Below are positions 61,001 to 64,000 of a DNA stretch of 64,000 nucleotides, one piece after another (within the stretch, counting starts at the first letter, position 1; each line of letters starts with the position of its first letter). The position numbers and the translations under genes are program-made. This DNA comes from Phoronis australis (lineage: Eukaryota; Phoronida; Phoronidae): the NCBI GenBank assembly GCA_002633005.1, contig NMRA01000615.1, positions 127,419-191,418 on the forward strand, in the 5' to 3' direction. A model generated the notes under the pieces. The model searched no databases. It was not told where the DNA came from and saw only the letters and a list, made by a program, of their open reading frames with translations.

Positions 61001-61473
61001 TAGCACTGTTCGGAAAAACTTGGGGATATACATGTAGCCCCCCACTGAGCCCCCTATGATGCTATCAGCGAGTCAACGGAAAATCTAGGCTGATCTGATT
61101 CAGCTACAGGTCTGTATCTGTTGATGCCATATGATCGGTGAATGACGGGGATGACACTCATGCTGCATGATGGCGATGAAAGTAATGACAACGATGGTGT
61201 TGATAGCAACCGCGTAGCAGTGAGTCACGTGGGTTCTTTGGCAAACGGCGCACAGGCAAGAAAATTCCAAGCACACGAGTCATCTGCACGGAGCTTACAG
61301 TACTGAGCTGATATTGGATTTCCACTCAGTTAACATGCACACAGTTGTTCATGAGCTTGTAACAAGGCCTACCTGCTGCATGGCCGGCTTGGTGACTGGT
61401 ACTGCGCTCCTGGATATAGGTACAAACGCCTCCGTACCAGCAAGGTACTCAAACATGGTCGAAACGGAAGCAT
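47327..61473 (-). CDS. DMGDH: Dimethylglycine dehydrogenase, mitochondrial (complete, 16 exons, 856 aa)
   Basis: FAD- and tetrahydrofolate-dependent matrix enzyme. It oxidises N,N-dimethylglycine to sarcosine in choline/betaine breakdown, giving 5,10-methylene-THF and passing electrons to ETF. Exons in coding order: 61473-61373, 58776-58614, 57844-57746, 57340-57176, 57045-56841, 55864-55616, 55214-55016, 54226-54107, 52644-52490, 51855-51638, 51002-50872, 50403-50183, 48980-48823, 48428-48369, 48162-48028, 47518-47327. They sum to 2571 bases with every phase matching. Residues 1-34 are an Arg/Leu/Ser-rich presequence without acidic residues. 48-57 hold the dinucleotide motif VVIGGGVMG. His87 in TWHA is the covalent FAD site by homology (human His91). 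His105 in KKIH aligns with human His109. [11 protein letters not shown] (506-516) opens the folate-binding GCV_T half, which runs to TNPFEAG and the last exon. [15 protein letters not shown] and [19 protein letters not shown] distinguish it from sarcosine dehydrogenase. Human DMGDH is 866 residues. Confidence 0.95.
48028..48162 (-). CDS. DMGDH: DMGDH exon 15: GCV_T C-terminal region
   Basis: Acceptor TTTTTCAG; donor TCCAAG|GTTTGT. 45 codons, [16 protein letters not shown] through YETIWVGSK. Confidence 0.94.
48369..48428 (-). CDS. DMGDH: DMGDH exon 14 (60 bases)
   Basis: Acceptor ATTGTAG; donor GAAAAG|GTGAGT, phase 0 on both sides. 20 codons, [15 protein letters not shown] onward, matching the conserved DTNPLEAGLE segment. 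Confidence 0.93.
48823..48980 (-). CDS. DMGDH: DMGDH exon 13
   Basis: Acceptor TCTCTAG; donor AGAGAG|GTGAGC, phase 0. Encodes [13 protein letters not shown] and [19 protein letters not shown], including the Glu and Tyr that line the folate pocket in the family. Confidence 0.95.
49186..50039. mobile_element. Putative TIR element with GCGTTCCGTAGAC ends
   Basis: GCGTTCCGTAGAC (49186-49198) is perfectly inverted at 50027-50039. Just inside are GCAAG/CTTGC words on both sides. ~854 bp in DMGDH intron 12, no coding capacity. Target duplication not identified. Confidence 0.5.
50183..50403 (-). CDS. DMGDH: DMGDH exon 12
   Basis: Acceptor CTCGGTAG; donor ATCTACCG|GTAGTT, phase 1. [20 protein letters not shown] and VEVTAIRSS match the folate-domain core. 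Confidence 0.93.
50872..51002 (-). CDS. DMGDH: DMGDH exon 11
   Basis: Acceptor GAAACAG; donor GACTACAG|GTAAGT, phase 2. [16 protein letters not shown] and [14 protein letters not shown]. Confidence 0.93.
51131..51390. mobile_element. Short relative of the GCGTTCCGTAGAC element
   Basis: GTTCCGTAGACC at 51131-51142 and GGTCTACGGAGCGC at 51374 onward are imperfect inverted ends. ~260 bp in DMGDH intron 10. Confidence 0.45.
51638..51855 (-). CDS. DMGDH: DMGDH exon 10: start of GCV_T domain
   Basis: Acceptor TGTTTTAG; donor CCAAAG|GTTTGT, phase 0. [24 protein letters not shown] and the [16 protein letters not shown] stretch are typical of the aminomethyltransferase-like folate domain. Confidence 0.95.
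52033..52080. repeat. (CAG)16 trinucleotide repeat
   Basis: Sixteen pure CAG units followed by imperfect GCC/GCT triplets to about 52130, in DMGDH intron 9. Frames in both directions give amino-acid runs and are not genes. Confidence 0.95.
52490..52644 (-). CDS. DMGDH: DMGDH exon 9
   Basis: Acceptor TTTTACAG; donor [33 protein letters not shown] is the linker between oxidase and folate halves. Confidence 0.94.
52867..53260. repeat. Fold-back array of AGTCCGAAGG-type words
   Basis: Left half (52867-53016) has repeated AGTCCGAAGG/TAGTCC words. Right half (53100-53260) has the complement (CTTCGGACT, CGGACTATGGAGCCTTCG). The halves could pair over a long imperfect stem. Confidence 0.6.
53017..53071. 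mobile_element. 55-bp palindromic element with perfect 9-bp target duplication
   Basis: A 20-base arm (53017-53036) and its exact inverse (53052-53071) enclose a 15-base loop. AAGGTTCAA lies directly outside both ends (53008-53016, 53072-53080). The arms match the termini of the 8721-9281 element, so this looks like the same family reduced to its ends. Confidence 0.75.
54107..54226 (-). CDS. DMGDH: DMGDH exon 8
   Basis: Acceptor AACTCAG; donor GGAAT|GTAAGA. Encodes [17 protein letters not shown] and [16 protein letters not shown], the end of the oxidase half. The loop reads [10 protein letters not shown] where other DMGDHs have a GFGYGIIHAGG-type sequence. Confidence 0.92.
55016..55214 (-). 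CDS. DMGDH: DMGDH exon 7
   Basis: Acceptor TTCTTCCAG; donor ACCGG|GTAAAG, phase 2. [21 protein letters not shown] and NYWVAT are recognisable. The donor was chosen to join the flavin-loop codons in exon 8. Confidence 0.92.
55616..55864 (-). CDS. DMGDH: DMGDH exon 6
   Basis: Acceptor TTTTTTCAG; donor CCGCCAG|GTATCG. Encodes [34 protein letters not shown] and GLLIGPWES, the substrate-domain core of the oxidase half. Confidence 0.95.
56841..57045 (-). CDS. DMGDH: DMGDH exon 5
   Basis: Acceptor ATTTTTTAG; donor GCTGCAG|GTACC, phase 1. [15 protein letters not shown] and the VINAAG end are conserved parts of the DAO fold. Confidence 0.94.
57176..57340 (-). CDS. DMGDH: DMGDH exon 4
   Basis: Acceptor TTGTTTCAG; donor GATAAG|GTACGA; 55 codons. 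[16 protein letters not shown] and the PILNMDK end match the family closely. Confidence 0.95.
57746..57844 (-). CDS. DMGDH: DMGDH exon 3
   Basis: Acceptor TTCTTCTAG; donor GGACAG|GTTTGT; 33 codons, AGLTT through QLEEETGQ. Includes conserved KKIH. The family's usual TYFHPG reads TLFNSG here. Confidence 0.93.
58614..58776 (-). CDS. DMGDH: DMGDH exon 2: FAD-binding Rossmann start
   Basis: Acceptor CATTTCAG; donor CATGCT|GTATGT, phase 0. Encodes [17 protein letters not shown], the ribose-binding LLEK acidic residue (Glu76) and GSTWHA with the flavin-linking His. Confidence 0.93.
58777..61372. other. DMGDH intron 1 (2.6 kb)
   Basis: It contains a direct 36-bp duplication (59164-59199 and 59211-59246, CTTCATCAAATTTGCACATA...), a poly-C tract with a single N (60931-60965) and AT-rich sequence. 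No further exon found. Confidence 0.6.
60931..60965. repeat. Poly-C tract with an unresolved base
   Basis: About 30 C, broken by N at 60943 and one A. The N is probably an unreadable homopolymer position. Confidence 0.9.
61373..61473 (-). CDS. DMGDH: DMGDH exon 1: mitochondrial transit peptide
   Basis: ATG at 61473-61471 starts [17 protein letters not shown]; 33 codons plus AG, then donor GTAGGC. The residual AG joins the first C of exon 2 to give Ser. Arg- and Leu-rich with no Asp or Glu, as expected of a matrix-targeting presequence. Identified by phase and composition rather than homology. Confidence 0.72.
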
Positions 61474-64000
61474 AACACCGTCGCACAGCTTCACTGAAGC
61501 TTCATTCCCTGACCTAGATCCAACAAGGTCGTCTAGTGGCCGAAGCTCGCCTTTTCATCCAGTGGTGACCAAGGCAGGGGGGGGGGGGGAGGGGGGCGAC
61601 TCAATTTTCTTGTGTGGCTAGGTAATTTCAAGGACTTTATATTCGAAAAGTACCCGTTGCACATTTTTTTGTAAAAAAACAGATTTTTGCACTTTCTTAA
61701 TGTAACATTCTTTGTGACGTGAACTGCGCTTCTGGATATCATGAGTTCTCCGCAGTAGGAAAACATTCAAACTTGGCCGAAAAGAAGCATTATATAACGC
61801 TGCCTCACCAAGCGTCGTTATCGCTTTATTATCTGACCTATATCAAAGATTTGCCTATATCCCGTGTCTTCTCTGACCGGTGTCTGGAACCTAGTCCCAC
61901 GGCGACACTAACAGGCCGTCTGTAATGCAGAGCGCACTCTCGTGTACACCACGAAAACGAACCGGTGTCTGCCATACTACGCTACGATCTGATTTGGGTG
62001 CGTGTTTCAACATTTCGAATTCAATTTGTCGCTTATTCAGTCACTCCGTCTCATTTTATATGTATGCAATTTTTCTGGGACACTGAGGTATTTATTCACT
62101 GAAGTTGAATCTTATCAAAACTCATCTTCTTTTTTTCCAAAACGCATTGAATTCTCTTTTTGACAGGCAAATTGCTTATTTTACCCCATTTCATGTATTC
62201 AATGTAACGGGGATTCAACAGCTTCTAACGACTAAACATTTACAGAACAAACAGTCAGGAACACAGCCAAGTCTCATATATTCGCTCATAGCGCACCATT
62301 ATTAAAATCTCTGAACCGTCTGAGTGTCCGCTGATGACTTGATTTGTCCGGTTTCAAACTTCTTTATTAATCTCTAATTACCTTCTCCCACCAGTCTTTT
62401 CGGATTTTCCAGCAAGCAAAGTCTGAAACAAACTATTAGGGTATTTGCTACACTTTTATTACGGAAGTTGCAGCTATGCTCCCGTAGTGCCGAGCACGTA
62501 TACCAATATCAGGTCCTAACGCACCTGTACACGTCTTGGCATTTTGGCACTCAAGTTGGATGCAGCGGTCCCACCCCATCTTCTTCAATTTTAACCTAGA
62601 ATCATGATTTTAGCCAGTGCTGTAGTGGGATATAGGTACACGTAAGCGCAGCCAGCCACCTTTTCCTATTTGAACATAGCGCCTTCGCTATATAATTAAG
62701 TTACGTTCTGTGCTTAATGTGATACGGTGGGCTTTGGGCGTTTACTTACTTCTAATTTTACCACTACAGTACTGATTTTAGCATCCGCGTATTCACAGGA
62801 CGTATAGAAATTGTTCTGTGTATTAGTTTTGCCATACTCAGATTCTACGTAATGGACTTTGAAGTTAATGCTTTTTGCCGACTTTCACTTGCCCCCCAAA
62901 AATGATAATTAAAGTTCACTCACTTAACAGAGTATTTTCGGAACAAACTTTAAAAAAATATGTTAGATTAATTACCCTGAACTGTGGGAAATAAAAAATT
63001 ATTACTTACTTGAAATAATTCCCGTGATGATATTCAGTTTGGATGTTTTCTTTGTTTATTTATTCAGTGCATCAAACGCGTCTGTTACATATTTCTCCTG
63101 GCATTCTCGTTCATTTCAAAATGTCGCTTTTATTGCATAGCATAAGCAATTTATTTTGCCTATCGTTCCCTTCCAAATGGCAGCTTTATTTCATGTAACA
63201 GGCCTCCGGCCCACGTTACAAATATGAAAATACATAGAGAGTACAAGATTTTTCAAGTCTAAATTAATTCATGTCAAGGAACTCATTTCAACGTTTCTCC
63301 GCATTAATTGAATATCTAGACACTTTTCTCAGGCCAGTCAAATCACGAGTCTGTAAAAATACAAATATGTAAAGCAACATATTATATTCTCATTGCCCAA
63401 CGTTTTGATTCTGCCCATTTTTATGAGGGTTTCGGCGAGTGAACTGTTCTTATAATTTTCCTTGCTGCAGCAGAAGTGACAAAAATGTACGTCTTGCTTT
63501 GCAAACGCCCGTCTCTTTAGACGTCAACAAAACACCTGCCTTAAGTTGAGCTCCGTGGACGCAAGACACCCTCGAGAAAGACTGGTGCTTATAACACATG
63601 GCGTTATCTCGCGATCGTGTGATGTTGCGTTTTCGCGACATTCTTGCGTCTATATGGAACGTAGCTCTGCTCTACGTGGCACTAAATCGTACATTGACTC
63701 TTTGTCATCATGGAGCTGTTGATAAATATTTGCCAGACTGCGCTGCGCACAAAAGGCTTTAAGAACAATGTACCTTTAAGCCCACATTACTATTGTTCAA
63801 GATCACTGTTCACTTATGGTGAAATCTCTTACCATTCACCTGGGAACACTTTTATTGTGGAGGTCAAAAGAGGTCACTGTCGGTTATTTGAGATGCCAAG
63901 CCACTTCTCCCAGCCGCCTGGAACTGTGCCGCGAAAAAGATGGGAAAAGCTAAAATAATCTGACCCTCTGACTCCTAGTATTTCATACAGTAGTAACTAT
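61474..64000. other. DMGDH 5' flank
   Basis: 5'UTR and promoter side of DMGDH. It holds a G-run (61577-61597), a broken duplicate of exon 1 (about 61715-61855), and inverted ends AGCTCCGTGGACGCAAGAC (63550) and CTTGCGTCTATATGGAACG (63643) of a MITE-like segment. The frame 63710-63958 has no recognisable product. No TATA box assigned. Confidence 0.5.
61715..61855 (-). pseudogene. Broken duplicate of DMGDH exon 1
   Basis: Aligns with 61396-61530, sharing ACTGCGCT-CTGGATAT, CTC-GCAGTA, AAACATTCAAACTTGG and CTGACCTA-ATC blocks. The ATG (61790-61788) is kept, but the frame stops after seven codons, and the splice-donor end is not conserved. Confidence 0.6.

Noticed and set aside
63710-63958. 82-codon plus-strand frame at the window end
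   Set aside because: No recognisable family, start context or splice signals; lies in DMGDH upstream flank.
1-64000. tRNA and rRNA genes
   Set aside because: Scanned by eye for A/B-box and clover-leaf patterns; GGTTCAA words at 23.5 and 53.0 kb belong to repeats. None could be supported.

Overview
Eukaryotic genomic DNA. The window has intron-rich genes with GT-AG introns of 0.1 to 17.6 kb, AT-rich spacers, many short non-autonomous transposons, simple repeats and two single-N assembly marks. The gene content (LDL-receptor family, mitochondrial dimethylglycine dehydrogenase) is animal. The repeat landscape (ACGG-type microsatellite next to ~150-bp tandem units, a CR1-like LINE remnant, many MITEs, an apparent unmerged haplotype duplication) suggests a highly heterozygous, probably marine invertebrate. 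The phylum cannot be fixed from this sequence; mollusc, ambulacrarian or cephalochordate are all possible.

Layout. (1) Plus strand, 429-16642: the 3' part (nine exons, 865 residues, 5' end outside the window) of an LDL-receptor-family gene. It encodes six LDLa modules, EGF, Ca-binding EGF, a six-blade YWTD propeller, two EGF-like modules, a membrane segment and a tail without NPxY. Its 4.9-kb fifth visible intron carries a tandem array (about 5.25-8.2 kb) studded with CTCF-consensus boxes, and a 561-bp TIR transposon. (2) 16643-19666: tail-to-tail spacer. (3) Minus strand, 40581-19667: a four-exon gene for a 249-residue protein with an N-myristoylation/palmitoylation start (MGCSFS), a basic helical stretch and an acidic tail; I recognise no family. 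Its 17.6-kb first intron holds MITEs, a CA repeat and a 1.6-kb tandem duplication meeting exactly at an N. (4) 40582-47326: intergenic, with a MITE and a decayed LINE endonuclease fragment. (5) Minus strand, 61473-47327: a complete 16-exon dimethylglycine dehydrogenase (DMGDH) gene encoding 856 residues, including the transit-peptide exon. All 15 exon junctions keep frame. (6) 61474-64000: upstream flank with a broken duplicate of DMGDH exon 1 and MITE-like sequence.

The three genes have no evident functional link. Only DMGDH has a firm biochemical role: mitochondrial choline/one-carbon catabolism. The most unusual content is in the repeats: the regularly spaced CTCF-like array, and a TIR transposon family with 9-bp target duplications that also occurs as a nearly perfect 55-bp palindrome inside a DMGDH intron.
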